From Mycobacterium ahvazicum (GTDB lineage: Bacteria > Actinomycetota > Actinomycetes > Mycobacteriales > Mycobacteriaceae): DNA of 64,000 nt. The translations under genes were made by a program, and so were the position numbers. The stretch's first letter is position 1. The number at the start of each line of letters is the position of its first letter. The DNA lies in the NCBI RefSeq assembly GCF_900176255.2, contig NZ_FXEG02000005.1, positions 1-64,000 of the forward strand, read 5' to 3'. Under the pieces are notes generated by a model. The model did not search any database, was not told the DNA's origin, and saw nothing but the letters and a program-made list of their open reading frames with translations. Below, one piece after another: positions 7,566-15,842 of this stretch.

Positions 7566-9184
7566 GCATCGCAACGCTGGAACGTCCTGCTCTGCAACGC
7601 AGTTCGAACTTCACCGGAACACTGGGCATGCTGCGGCTGTATCTGCGCCGCGACCGGATCTCGCTGCCACTGTGGATTCTGCTGCTGTCGCTTCCGTTGG
7701 CGACGGTCTACATCGGCAGCATCGAGAAGGTCTATCCCAGCCAAGCCGCCCGGGCCGGGTTCGCGGCGACCATCATGGCCAGCCCGGCGCAGCGTGCCCT
7801 CTACGGGCAGGTCTACAACGACAGCCTTGGCGCCGTGGGCATTTGGAAAGCCGGGATGTTCCATGTGCTGATCGCGGTGGCCGTGATTCTGACGGTGATC
7901 CGGCACACCCGCGCCGACGAGGAAAGTGGTCGCACCGAGCTGGTGGACTCGACCGGGGTCGGACGTTACGCCAGCCTGACCGCGGCGCTGATCCTGAGCT
8001 TCGGGGCCTCGATCGCCACTGGCGCGATCGGCGCGGCGGGACTGCTGTCCACCAACGTCCCGGCCAGCGGATCGCTGGCCTTCGGCGCCGCGCTGGCCGG
8101 CTCCGGAGTGGTGTTCACGGCGGTGGCCGCCGTGACCGCGCAGCTGTCGTCGAGCGCGCGATTCGCCCGCGGTGCCGCCTTCGCGGTGCTGGGAGCCGCG
8201 TTCACGCTGCGCGCCATCGGCGACGCCGGTTCCGGCACGCTGTCCTGGTTTTCCCCGCTGGGCTGGTCTCTACAGGTCCGGCCCTATGCGGGCGATCACG
8301 GGTGGGTGCTGCTGCTGCATCTGGTCACCGCGATCGTGCTCACCGCGGTGGCGTATCGGCTGCTGGCCGGGCGCGACGTCGGAGCGGGACTCATCGCCGA
8401 GCGCGCCGGCCCGGCCACCGCCGCACCGTGGTTGAGCAACGTGTTCGGACTGACCTGGCGGCTGGACCGCGGCGCCCTGTTGCTGTGGACGGTGGGCCTG
8501 TGCCTGTACGGACTGGTGATGGGCAGCGTCGCGCACGGCATCGGCGATGAGATCGGCGGCGGCATGGCGCGCGACATCGTCGCGAGGATGGGCGGCACCT
8601 CCGCGTTGGAAGAGGCCTTCCTCGCGGTGGCGTTCAACATGATGGGCATGGTGGCGTCGGCCTTCGCCGTCTCGCTCACCTTGCGACCACACCAGGAAGA
8701 GGCCGGCCTGCGCGCCGAGACGACGCTGGCCGGCGCGGTGTCCCGAACTCGTTGGCTGGCAAGCCATTTAGCGGCAGCCCTGCTGGGGTCCGCAGCGGCG
8801 ATGGTGGTCGCCGGCGCGGCCGGCGGGCTGCTCTACGGGATCGCGGCCGGCGACGTCGGCGCCAAGATGGCCGTCGTGACCGGAACCGCGGCCGTGCAGT
8901 TGCCGGCCGTCTGGCTGGCCTCAGCCGTGACGGTCGTAATCTTCGGTGTGGCACCACGATTCACGCCGGTGGCCTGGGGCGTGTTGATCGCGTTCATTGC
9001 CCTGTACCTGATCGGATCCCTGGCCGGCTTCCCGCAGTGGGTCCTGGATCTCGAGCCCTTCGCACACGTGCCGCGGGTCGGCAGCGACTTCATCGCGCTG
9101 CCGCTGGTGTGGCTGCTGGTCATCGACGCGGCCCTGATTGCTTTGGGGGCCATGGCCTTTCGCCGACGGGATCTGCGCTCATGA
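7562..9184 (+). CDS. ABC exporter permease, duplicated six-helix type (Rv1217c-like)
   Basis: 540 residues with about 12 hydrophobic segments arranged as two similar halves, as in tetronasin-type exporter permeases. Segments include LPLWILLLSLPLATVYIG and, late in the protein, VWLLVIDAALIALGAMAF. It forms the membrane part of the exporter with the preceding ATPase. Translation is coupled at both ends: ATGA overlap with the ATPase at 7562-7565 and with the methyltransferase at 9181-9184. The substrate is unknown; in M. tuberculosis the pump affects several antibiotics. Confidence 0.9.
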   Translation: MSIATLERPALQRSSNFTGTLGMLRLYLRRDRISLPLWILLLSLPLATVYIGSIEKVYPSQAARAGFAATIMASPAQRALYGQVYNDSLGAVGIWKAGMFHVLIAVAVILTVIRHTRADEESGRTELVDSTGVGRYASLTAALILSFGASIATGAIGAAGLLSTNVPASGSLAFGAALAGSGVVFTAVAAVTAQLSSSARFARGAAFAVLGAAFTLRAIGDAGSGTLSWFSPLGWSLQVRPYAGDHGWVLLLHLVTAIVLTAVAYRLLAGRDVGAGLIAERAGPATAAPWLSNVFGLTWRLDRGALLLWTVGLCLYGLVMGSVAHGIGDEIGGGMARDIVARMGGTSALEEAFLAVAFNMMGMVASAFAVSLTLRPHQEEAGLRAETTLAGAVSRTRWLASHLAAALLGSAAAMVVAGAAGGLLYGIAAGDVGAKMAVVTGTAAVQLPAVWLASAVTVVIFGVAPRFTPVAWGVLIAFIALYLIGSLAGFPQWVLDLEPFAHVPRVGSDFIALPLVWLLVIDAALIALGAMAFRRRDLRS

Positions 9185-9855
9185 ACACCGGTGTACGCGC
9201 GACGGCATCGTCGGTGTTCGGACTGGCCGTCTTGGGCCTGCTGCTGTTCCTACCAGCGGGCACGCTCAACTATTGGCAAGCCTGGGCCTTCATCGCGACC
9301 ACCCTGGTGGCGACGATCCTGCCCACCGTCTACATCGGCCGGACGAACCCCGCCGCGCTCGAGCGCCGGATGCACGCCGGACCGAAGGCAGAGACCAGAG
9401 TCGTACAGAAGGTCGTGATGGTCAGCGCGTTTACCGCGTTGATCGCGATGCTGGTGTTCAGTGCTTACGACCATCGGATGAACTGGTCATCGGTGCCCGG
9501 CTGGGTATCGGTGTTCGGTGATGCGCTGGTCGCGATAGGACTCGGCATCGCCATGCTGGTGATCGTCCAGAATGCCTACGCCGCAGCCACAGTCACGGTG
9601 GAATCGGGCCAGACGCTGGTATCCAGCGGCGTGTACAAGTATGTGCGGCACCCGATGTACGTCGGCAACTTCATCATGATGATCGGTATCCCGCTTTCGC
9701 TCGGCTCCTACTGGGGACTTTTGTTCGTGATCCCGGGCCAAGCGGTGATCGTTTTTCGCATCCTCGACGAAGAGAAGCTGTTGACCGAGCAGTTGCCCGG
9801 ATACCGCGAGTACACCCAGCACGTGCGCTATCGGCTGCTGCCCTACGTCTGGTAG
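9181..9855 (+). CDS. ICMT/PEMT-family integral membrane methyltransferase (Rv1216c-like)
   Basis: 224 residues with about five membrane helices. The C-terminal motif YKYVRHPMYVGNF followed by GYREY is typical of isoprenylcysteine carboxyl methyltransferase and phospholipid methyltransferase relatives, which bind SAM between membrane helices. The start ATG at 9181 overlaps the permease stop (ATGA); a longer open frame reaches back into the permease gene and is rejected. Last gene of the TetR-ABC operon. It ends only 10 bases before the convergent glgC stop, with no room for a separate terminator. The substrate is unknown. Confidence 0.82.
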   Translation: MNTGVRATASSVFGLAVLGLLLFLPAGTLNYWQAWAFIATTLVATILPTVYIGRTNPAALERRMHAGPKAETRVVQKVVMVSAFTALIAMLVFSAYDHRMNWSSVPGWVSVFGDALVAIGLGIAMLVIVQNAYAAATVTVESGQTLVSSGVYKYVRHPMYVGNFIMMIGIPLSLGSYWGLLFVIPGQAVIVFRILDEEKLLTEQLPGYREYTQHVRYRLLPYVW

Positions 9856-9865
9856 CGGCGAGAGT

Positions 9866-11080
9866 TCAGACCCAGACGCCCTTGCCCACCGCGACCACGC
9901 CGCCGGCGCTGATCGCGAAGCGCTCCCGGTCCTTCTCCAGATCCACCCCGACCATTTCGCCGGGCCCGATCACCACGTTCTTGTCCAGGATCGCGTGGCG
10001 CACCACCGCGCCACGGCCCACCCGGGCGCCCGGCATGATCACGCTGCCCTCCACGATCGCGCCGTCGTCGACGACCACGTTCGACGACAGCACCGAGTTG
10101 CGCACCGAGGCCGCCGAGATGATGCTGCCCGCGCCGACGACAGACTCCTGGGCGGAGCCGCCGTTGACGAACTTCGCCGGCGCCAGGTTCTCCGTCGCGC
10201 CCTGAATCGGCCAGCGCCGGTTGTACAGGTTGAACACGGGGTGCACCGACACCAGATCCATGTGCGCGTCGTAAAACGCATCCAGCGTCCCGACGTCGCG
10301 CCAGTAGGCCCGGTCGCGATCGGTGGCGCCGGGCACCTCGTTGTCGTTGAAGTCGTAGACCGCGGCCATCCCGTCGTCCACCAAGCGCGGAATGATGTTG
10401 CCACCCATGTCGTGATCGGAGTGGTCGTCGTCGGCGTCGGCGCGAATCGCGTCGACGAGCACCTTGGTGGTGAAGATGTAGTTGCCCATCGAGGCGAACG
10501 TCGTCTCCGGATCGTCGGGCGTGCCCGGCGGCTCCAGCGGCTTCTCGACGAAGCTGCGGATCCGGCCGGATTCGTCGGCGTCGATGCAGCCGAATGCCGA
10601 GGCTTCGCCGCGCGGCACCCGGATGCCGGCCACCGTCGCGCCGGCCCCGCTGTCGATGTGAAAACGGACCATCTGCTCGGGGTCCATCCGGTACACGTGG
10701 TCGGCGCCGAAAACCACTATGTAGTCCGGGTCTTCGTCGTAGATCAGATTCAGCGACTGGTAGATCGCGTCGGCGGAGCCGGTGTACCAGCGCGGGCCGA
10801 GGCGCTGCTGGGCCGGCACCGGGGTGATGTACTCACCGGCCAGACCGGACAGCCGCCAGTTCTGCGAAATGTGACGGTCAAGTGAATGCGACTTGTATTG
10901 CGTGAGAACGCAGATCCGCAAGTATCGGGCATTGACGAGGTTGGACAGCACGAAGTCGATCAGGCGATAGGCGCCGCCGAAGGGAACCGCGGGCTTGGCC
11001 CGGTCCGCGGTCAGCGGATACAACCGCTTGCCCTCACCGCCGGCCAGGACGATGCCCAGCACGTGGGGTGCTTCCCTCAT
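9866..11080 (-). CDS. glgC: Glucose-1-phosphate adenylyltransferase
   Basis: 404 residues, equal to M. tuberculosis GlgC, from the ATG at 11080 (MREAPHV). The N-terminal nucleotidyltransferase domain has GIVLAGGEGKRLYPLTADRAKPAVPFGG, the pyrophosphorylase loop. The central motifs are FGADHVYRMD and SFVEKP, and the C-terminus is a left-handed beta-helix with hexapeptide repeats. It makes ADP-glucose from glucose-1-phosphate and ATP. In mycobacteria ADP-glucose feeds GlgM, encoded divergently next door, toward maltose-1-phosphate, glycogen and capsular glucan. A TAGGTT -10 is placed for a leaderless transcript. Confidence 0.96.
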   Translation of the reverse strand: MREAPHVLGIVLAGGEGKRLYPLTADRAKPAVPFGGAYRLIDFVLSNLVNARYLRICVLTQYKSHSLDRHISQNWRLSGLAGEYITPVPAQQRLGPRWYTGSADAIYQSLNLIYDEDPDYIVVFGADHVYRMDPEQMVRFHIDSGAGATVAGIRVPRGEASAFGCIDADESGRIRSFVEKPLEPPGTPDDPETTFASMGNYIFTTKVLVDAIRADADDDHSDHDMGGNIIPRLVDDGMAAVYDFNDNEVPGATDRDRAYWRDVGTLDAFYDAHMDLVSVHPVFNLYNRRWPIQGATENLAPAKFVNGGSAQESVVGAGSIISAASVRNSVLSSNVVVDDGAIVEGSVIMPGARVGRGAVVRHAILDKNVVIGPGEMVGVDLEKDRERFAISAGGVVAVGKGVWV

Positions 11081-11087
11081 GACTCCA

Positions 11088-11093
11088 AACCTA
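11088..11093 (-). promoter_or_regulatory. Candidate -10 of glgC (leaderless)
   Basis: TAGGTT on the minus strand, 7 bases before the glgC ATG at 11080. The only purine-rich motif (GGAG) is four bases from the ATG, too close for an efficient ribosome site. Confidence 0.5.
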
Positions 11094-11283
11094 TCGGCCG
11101 TCACGAACCGCTGCCAGGGGCAATCCCCCGGGGCGGCGTTGCGACGGGCTGTCCGTCAAGGTGTTTGGCAAACGTGGCCGCCGCTCACCGTAATCGATTG
11201 TGCCGCCCGGCGCGCGGTGGCGTCGCCGCGGGAATTCACCAGCCGCTTTTCCGTCCGATTCGCGAGGGGCGTCGCAAGCGAAC

Positions 11284-11289
11284 TACGGT
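11284..11289 (+). promoter_or_regulatory. Candidate -10 of glgM (leaderless)
   Basis: TACGGT with a 7-base gap to the glgM ATG at 11297 and no Shine-Dalgarno sequence. The 216-base glgC-glgM interval therefore seems to hold two outward-facing leaderless promoters. Confidence 0.5.
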
Positions 11290-11296
11290 GCGGTGT

Positions 11297-12460
11297 ATGC
11301 GGGTGGCAATGATGACTCGGGAGTACCCACCAGACGTCTACGGGGGAGCCGGCGTACACGTCACCGAGCTCGTCGCCCAACTGCGCCGACTGTGCACGGT
11401 CGACGTGCACTGCATGGGCGCCCCGCGTCCCGGCGCCGTCGCGCACGAGCCCGACCGGCGCCTGCGCGACGCGAACGCGGCGCTGTCCACGCTGTCCACG
11501 GATCTGGTGATGGCTAACGCCGCGGCCGAGGCCACGGTGGTGCATTCGCATACCTGGTACACCGGCATGGCCGGGCACCTCACCGCGATGCTCTACGACA
11601 TCCCCCACATCCTGACGGCGCATTCGCTGGAACCGCTGCGGCCGTGGAAGGCCGAACAACTCGGCGGGGGCTACCGGATCTCGTCGTGGGTCGAGCGCAC
11701 CGCGGTGCTGGCGGCCGATGCGGTGATCGCGGTGAGTTCGGGCATGCGCGAGGACGTGCTGCGGGTCTACCCGACGCTGGATCCCAGTCAGGTGCACGTC
11801 GTCCGCAATGGCGTCGACAGCGACGTGTGGCATCCCGCCGGACCGGCGGACACCGGCTCGGTGCTGGCCGAGCTCGGCGTCGATCCGAACCGGCCGATGG
11901 TGGCCTTCGTCGGTCGGATCACCCGGCAGAAGGGCGTCGGCCATTTGGTCGCTGCCGCGCACCAATTCAGCCCCGACGTGCAACTGGTGCTGTGCGCCGG
12001 CGCTCCCGATACCCCGGAGATCGCCGACGAGGTACGCACCGCCGTGGACGGGCTCGCCCGCGTCCGCTCGGGCGTGTTCTGGATCCAGGAAATGCTTCCC
12101 GTCGCGGAATTGCGCGAAATACTCTCGGCGGCGACGGTTTTCGTGTGCTCATCGGTGTACGAGCCGTTGGGCATCGTCAACCTGGAGGCGATGGCCTGCG
12201 CGACCGCGGTGGTGGCCTCCGACGTCGGCGGAATTCCGGAGGTGGTCGTCGACGGAGTCACCGGATCGCTGGTGCATTACGACCCCGACGACGCCGGGGC
12301 TTACCGGGCGGGATTGGCAAAAGCGGTCAATGAACTCGTCGCGGACCCGGCGAAGGCGCAGCGCTACGGACGCGCCGGACGGCGTCGTTGCATCGAGGAA
12401 TTCTCCTGGGCGCATGTCGCTGAGCAGACCCTGGAGATCTACCGAAAGGTGTGTTCTTAG
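11297..12460 (+). CDS. glgM: GT4-family maltose-1-phosphate synthase (GlgM, formerly GlgA)
   Basis: 387 residues, the same length as Rv1212c. GT-B fold: N-terminal MTREYPPDVYGGAGVHV, HSHTWYTG, and C-terminal FVGRITRQKG plus the nucleotide-binding motif SSVYEPLGIVNLEAMACATAVVASDVGGIPEVV. The M. tuberculosis enzyme transfers glucose from ADP-glucose to glucose-1-phosphate, giving alpha-maltose-1-phosphate for GlgE. The long open frame upstream to 10886 runs antisense to glgC and is not coding. The start is fixed by homology and by the -10 at 11284. It is followed by a short hairpin and a convergent 55-aa gene. Confidence 0.94.
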   Translation: MRVAMMTREYPPDVYGGAGVHVTELVAQLRRLCTVDVHCMGAPRPGAVAHEPDRRLRDANAALSTLSTDLVMANAAAEATVVHSHTWYTGMAGHLTAMLYDIPHILTAHSLEPLRPWKAEQLGGGYRISSWVERTAVLAADAVIAVSSGMREDVLRVYPTLDPSQVHVVRNGVDSDVWHPAGPADTGSVLAELGVDPNRPMVAFVGRITRQKGVGHLVAAAHQFSPDVQLVLCAGAPDTPEIADEVRTAVDGLARVRSGVFWIQEMLPVAELREILSAATVFVCSSVYEPLGIVNLEAMACATAVVASDVGGIPEVVVDGVTGSLVHYDPDDAGAYRAGLAKAVNELVADPAKAQRYGRAGRRRCIEEFSWAHVAEQTLEIYRKVCS

Positions 12461-12463
12461 CTG

Positions 12464-12480
12464 CCCCCGACACCCGGGGG
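12464..12480. terminator. Small G+C hairpin between convergent genes
   Basis: CCCCC at 12464-12468 pairs with GGGGG at 12476-12480 across a 7-base loop, between the glgM stop and the stop of the convergent 55-aa gene. It is probably a bidirectional terminator; the stem is short. Confidence 0.35.
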
Positions 12481-12482
12481 AC

Positions 12483-12650
12483 TTAGCTGGTGACGCCCTT
12501 GAGTTCGTCACCCAGGGCAGCGGCCTCGTCGGGCGTCAACTCGACGACGAGACGGCCACCACCTTCAAGTGGTACCCGCATTACGATGCCGCGCCCCTCC
12601 TTAGTCGCTTCGAGAGGACCGTCTCCGGTCCGGGGCTTCATCGCCGCCAT
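12483..12650 (-). CDS. 55-aa conserved actinobacterial protein (DUF3117 type, Rv1211-like)
   Basis: Small gene read from the minus strand: ATG at 12650, TAA at 12483. The protein starts MAAMKPRTGDGPLEATKEG and contains GIVMRVPLEGGGRLVVELT and a C-terminal ALGDELKGV. This is the highly conserved DUF3117 family, encoded next to tag and gpgS in many actinobacteria. A strong purine-rich ribosome site (GGAGGGAG) precedes the ATG. No signal peptide or membrane helix. Function unknown; the strict conservation and compact beta-strand pattern suggest a structured cytosolic protein. It lies downstream of tag, 212 bases away. Confidence 0.92.
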   Translation of the reverse strand: MAAMKPRTGDGPLEATKEGRGIVMRVPLEGGGRLVVELTPDEAAALGDELKGVTS

Positions 12651-12862
12651 CGAGTGCTCCCTCCAGATTCGAGTTGGCCCGTCCTCGCGAGCCTGGTCGG
12701 CAGCGAGCTAGTCCCGCCAGCGGATTTCCAGCCATACCCGACTTTGAACTGCCAAATCACCCCCCCATTGTTCCCTATTCGGCTCACTAAATGCACAAGA
12801 CCCGTCCGTAGCGCCCTCCGCGGGGGTTCGCGCGTGGTTTGCCGGGCTTGTCGCCCGACCCC

Positions 12863-13441
12863 TCATCGTGGCGAGGGAACCCAGCAATCACGGACGTGGT
12901 CGTCGACCATCCCGGTCGCCTGCATCAGCGCGTACGCGGTGGTGGGGCCCACGAACCGGAAACCGCGGCGTTTGAGTTCCTTCGCCATGGCCTTGGATTC
13001 ATCGGTAGCGGAAGGGATTTCGGATTCGGAGGCGGGACGCGGCCGCGACGGCGGCGCGAACGACCACAGCAGGTCGGACAGGTCTTCCGCCGATCCCAAT
13101 TCGGCCACCGCCCGCGCGTTGGCAATCGTCGCGTCGATCTTGGCCCGGTTGCGGACGATGCCGGAGTCGGCCATCAGCCGCTGCACATCGGCCTCGGTAA
13201 AGCGCGCCACCTTTTCGGCGTCGAACCCGGCGAAGGCACGGCGGAAATTGTCCCGCTTGCGCAGGATCGTCAACCAGGACAGGCCGCTCTGAAAGGCCTC
13301 CAGGCTCATCCGCTCGAACAGTGCCACCCCGCCACGCAGCGGCCGGCCCCACTCCTGGTCGTGATAGTTGCGGTACATGTCGAAGTCGGGCCCGGGCCGG
13401 CCCACCGCCCAGCTGCAGCGAGTCCGCCCGTCGTCGGTCAC
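12863..13441 (-). CDS. tag: DNA-3-methyladenine glycosylase I
   Basis: 192 residues. The Tag-family zinc snap is present: Cys9 (RTRCSW), His27 (NYHDQEW) and, at the C-terminus, His and Cys in MVDDHVRDCW. The core motifs MSLEAFQSGLSWLTILRKR and FVGPTTAYALMQATG are typical. It removes 3-methyladenine from alkylated DNA in base-excision repair. The GTG start overlaps the stop of the preceding DivIVA-domain gene (GTGA), so the two are translationally coupled. A second, unrelated alkylbase glycosylase is encoded at 40338-41015. Confidence 0.94.
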   Translation of the reverse strand: MTDDGRTRCSWAVGRPGPDFDMYRNYHDQEWGRPLRGGVALFERMSLEAFQSGLSWLTILRKRDNFRRAFAGFDAEKVARFTEADVQRLMADSGIVRNRAKIDATIANARAVAELGSAEDLSDLLWSFAPPSRPRPASESEIPSATDESKAMAKELKRRGFRFVGPTTAYALMQATGMVDDHVRDCWVPSPR

Positions 13442-13794
13442 GCCGGATCCCCGCCCGGGGTGTCCTCGCCGTCGGCCGCGTCGACGGCCTCGCGATGCGC
13501 TGCTGTTGCGGCCGCACTGACCGCCGCCAGCTGACCCCGCAGCGCCTCGAGCTCGCGGGCCAACCGGTCCAGCACCCAGTCGACCTCGCTGGTCTTGTAA
13601 CCCCGCAGCACCTGGGTGAACTTGACCGCGTCGACGTCGGAGCCGGTGACACCGTAGGCGGGCAGCACCGTCGCCGTGGTCCCCCGCGGCAGGGGCGGCA
13701 GCTGCTCACCACGCCCGAACAGCAGGCTCGCCGCGCCGAACAGCACGATCGCCACCAGCACCAACACCACGATGTAGAGCAAGACCAACGCCAC
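13438..13794 (-). CDS. Single-pass membrane protein with DivIVA-type motif (Rv1209-like)
   Basis: 118 residues from a GTG at 13794. One N-terminal membrane helix (LLYIVVLVLVAIVLFGAASLLFG, residues about 5-27) is followed by a cytoplasmic part with a DivIVA-like segment FTQVLRGYKTSEVDWVLDRLA and a short coiled coil (ARELEALRGQLAAV). The motif is the membrane-curvature or polar-targeting element found in Wag31/DivIVA relatives. The role is unknown; an envelope or polar scaffold is an inference. It sits between gpgS (47 bases upstream) and tag (overlapping), as in M. tuberculosis. Confidence 0.85.
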   Translation of the reverse strand: MALVLLYIVVLVLVAIVLFGAASLLFGRGEQLPPLPRGTTATVLPAYGVTGSDVDAVKFTQVLRGYKTSEVDWVLDRLARELEALRGQLAAVSAAATAAHREAVDAADGEDTPGGDPA

Positions 13795-13841
13795 GGAATC
13801 GATAGTGCCCTATGCCGCCGACAGGACGGCGAGCGTGGGCC

Positions 13842-14837
13842 CTATTGGGGCCTCACCCCGTTCATCGGCGGCCGGTCGGCCAGCGACACCGGCCGGGTGT
13901 GCTGGGTGTACCCCTCGCCGTCGGCGAAGAACTGCGTCAGCCCGACCCCGGAGTCGGGGATGCCGCAACGCGACAGCAGGGTCGCGATGACCTGACGGCT
14001 CATCGCGCCCAGCTCGGCCAGCGGCCGGTTGCGGTGCGCCCGCACACCGAGGTTGACCTGCGCGATCGCGTCCAGGCCCAGCCGGTCGAAGGTGTCGACC
14101 AGCAGGCCGATCTCGACGCCGTAGCCCGGGGCGAACGGCAGGGAGGTCAGCAATTCGCGGGTGGCCGCGTATTCGCCACCGAGGGGCTGTAGCACGCAGC
14201 CCAGCTCCGGCCGCAGCGCCGCCAGCAAAGGCCGGGCCACCAGCTCGGTGACCCGCCCGCCGCCGTTCGCGGCGTCTCCGCCGCGGATGGACGGGTCACC
14301 CGCCTCGCTGACGTTCAGCGGTCGGCGGTAGAAGCTTTTGACCAGGTGAATGCCGTCGCCGATCAGCAGCGGACCCAGCAGCCACGGCACGAACATCGGG
14401 TGCGGGTTGATCAGGTCGGAGTCGACGAACACCACGATGTCGCCGCTGGTCGCGGCCAGCGAACGCCACAACGCCTCACCCTTGCCCGGCCGGGTCGCGA
14501 CCTCGGGCAACGCCTGTTCACGGCTGACGACGCGGGCGCCGGCCGCGATCGCGCGGATCTCGGTCTCGTCGGTGGAGCCGGAGTCCAGCACGATCAGCTC
14601 GTCGACCAGCCCCCCGGAATCGCGGACCAGCGGCGAGATGCTGCCGACCACCGAGGCGATGGTTTGTTGCTCGTCGAGGGCCGGCAGCACGACCGAGACG
14701 GTTCGCCCGCCCTTGGCCTCTTCCAGCTGCTTGATCGTCCAGGTGGGACGGCTCCAGCTGCGACGCTGCAGCCACTGCCGCGCCGCGGCGGCCTCACTGC
14801 TGGTCAGCTCCCCGGCGACCAGGTCGGATGCCGTCAT
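13842..14837 (-). CDS. gpgS: Glucosyl-3-phosphoglycerate synthase
   Basis: 331 residues, GT-A glycosyltransferase of family GT81. VVLPALDEQQTIASVV begins the nucleotide fold, LDSGSTDETEI follows, and the metal-binding DSD motif is in VFVDSDLINPHPMFVP. It transfers glucose from UDP- or ADP-glucose to 3-phosphoglycerate, the first step to methylglucose lipopolysaccharides that regulate fatty-acid synthesis. The ATG overlaps the folP2 stop by four bases. A short C-terminal region (HTRPVSLADRPPMNG) differs in length from the M. tuberculosis protein (324 residues). Confidence 0.95.
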   Translation of the reverse strand: MTASDLVAGELTSSEAAAARQWLQRRSWSRPTWTIKQLEEAKGGRTVSVVLPALDEQQTIASVVGSISPLVRDSGGLVDELIVLDSGSTDETEIRAIAAGARVVSREQALPEVATRPGKGEALWRSLAATSGDIVVFVDSDLINPHPMFVPWLLGPLLIGDGIHLVKSFYRRPLNVSEAGDPSIRGGDAANGGGRVTELVARPLLAALRPELGCVLQPLGGEYAATRELLTSLPFAPGYGVEIGLLVDTFDRLGLDAIAQVNLGVRAHRNRPLAELGAMSRQVIATLLSRCGIPDSGVGLTQFFADGEGYTQHTRPVSLADRPPMNGVRPQ

Positions 14838-15709
14838 GCCAGTCCTCTCACGGTGCGCGCCGGCGGCCGGATGCCCTGGATCGAGGCGACCATTTCCAGC
14901 ACCCGTCGCGTCGCGGCAACCTGATGCACCCGAAATACCCGCACGCCGGCGGCCGCTGCCAACGCGGTGGCTGCCAGTGTCCCCTCAAGCCGTTCGGTCA
15001 GTTCCACACCCAGAGTCTCCCCGACGAAGTCCTTGTTGCTCAAAGCCATGAGCACGGGCCATCCGGTATTAACAAGTTCGCTCACGTGGCGCAACAGGAC
15101 CAACCCGTGGAAGGTGTTCTTGCCCATGTCGTGCGTCGGGTCGATCAATACCCGGTCGGGGGCCACTCCGGCGGCGACCGCGCGCTCGGCGGCGCCGGTG
15201 ACCTGACGGATCACGTCGTCGACCACGCCGCGGGTGGTGGTGCCGAAGCGCACCCGGAACGGGCGGGTGCGCGGCTGCGCGCCACCGGTGTGCGAACACA
15301 CCAGGCCCACGCCGAGTTCGGCGGCGACCTCCGGCAGGGCCGGGTCGACGCCCGCCCAGGTGTCGTTGATCAGGTCGGCGCCGGCGGCGCAGGCCAGTCG
15401 GGCCACCTCGGAGCGCCAGGTGTCGACACTGATCAGCTGGTCGGGGTAGGCGCCCCGCAACCATTCGATGAACGGCACCAGCCGGGCGATCTCCATGGCC
15501 GCGTCCACGTTCTCGCCGGGTCCCGCCTTGACCCCGCCGACGTCGATGAGATCGGCACCCTCGGCGACGGCCCGGTGCACGGCTGACCGGGCCGCTTCGT
15601 CGCTGAAGGTCGCACCCTTGTCGTAGAACGAGTCGGGTGTGCGGTTGATGATCGCCATGACCAGCGCGCGATCCCCGGCAACGGGTCGGCCGCACAGAGT
15701 TGACTGCAC
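14834..15709 (-). CDS. folP2: Dihydropteroate synthase homologue FolP2
   Basis: 291 residues from a GTG at 15709. TIM-barrel DHPS motifs are visible: MAIINRTPDSFYDKGATF, IDVGGVKAGPGE, ISVDTWRSEV and LINDTWAGVDP. In mycobacteria the FolP2 paralogue lacks demonstrable dihydropteroate synthase activity, and its role is unsettled; its tight coupling to gpgS (4-base overlap) points away from folate synthesis. M. tuberculosis FolP2 carries an N-terminal series of STPPALAGH repeats. Here the start is shorter, and a different 45-base DNA repeat lies just upstream. Confidence 0.9.
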   Translation of the reverse strand: MQSTLCGRPVAGDRALVMAIINRTPDSFYDKGATFSDEAARSAVHRAVAEGADLIDVGGVKAGPGENVDAAMEIARLVPFIEWLRGAYPDQLISVDTWRSEVARLACAAGADLINDTWAGVDPALPEVAAELGVGLVCSHTGGAQPRTRPFRVRFGTTTRGVVDDVIRQVTGAAERAVAAGVAPDRVLIDPTHDMGKNTFHGLVLLRHVSELVNTGWPVLMALSNKDFVGETLGVELTERLEGTLAATALAAAAGVRVFRVHQVAATRRVLEMVASIQGIRPPARTVRGLA

Positions 15710-15738
15710 ACGTCCATAGTGCCTGCTCCGTCGGGGGC

Positions 15739-15783
15739 CGGTGCGCCTCCCCCAAGGCTTCAGCCTTGCGGTCGCTTACCGGC
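15739..15783. repeat. 45-base repeat, copy 1 (fadD6-folP2 interval)
   Basis: Starts CCGGTGCGCCTCCCCC and ends GTCGCTTACCGG. It contains a perfect 7-base stem with a 2-base loop (CAAGGCT/AGCCTTG). An identical copy occurs at 15798-15842, separated by 14 bases that include the palindrome CTCGAG. Confidence 0.9.
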
Positions 15784-15797
15784 TCGAGCCGATTGGC

Positions 15798-15842
15798 CGG
15801 TGCGCCTCCCCCAAGGCTTCAGCCTTGCGGTCGCTTACCGGC
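15798..15842. repeat. 45-base repeat, copy 2, carrying the fadD6 stop codon
   Basis: Identical to the copy at 15739-15783. On the minus strand its first codons encode the last residues of FadD6 (AGKRPQG) and supply the stop at 15819-15821, so the element is partly coding. The inner hairpin may end fadD6 transcription. Confidence 0.9.

Noticed and set aside
10886..11296. N-terminal extension of glgM
   Set aside because: It is antisense to glgC and crosses the promoter region; GlgM homologues start at the ATG at 11297.
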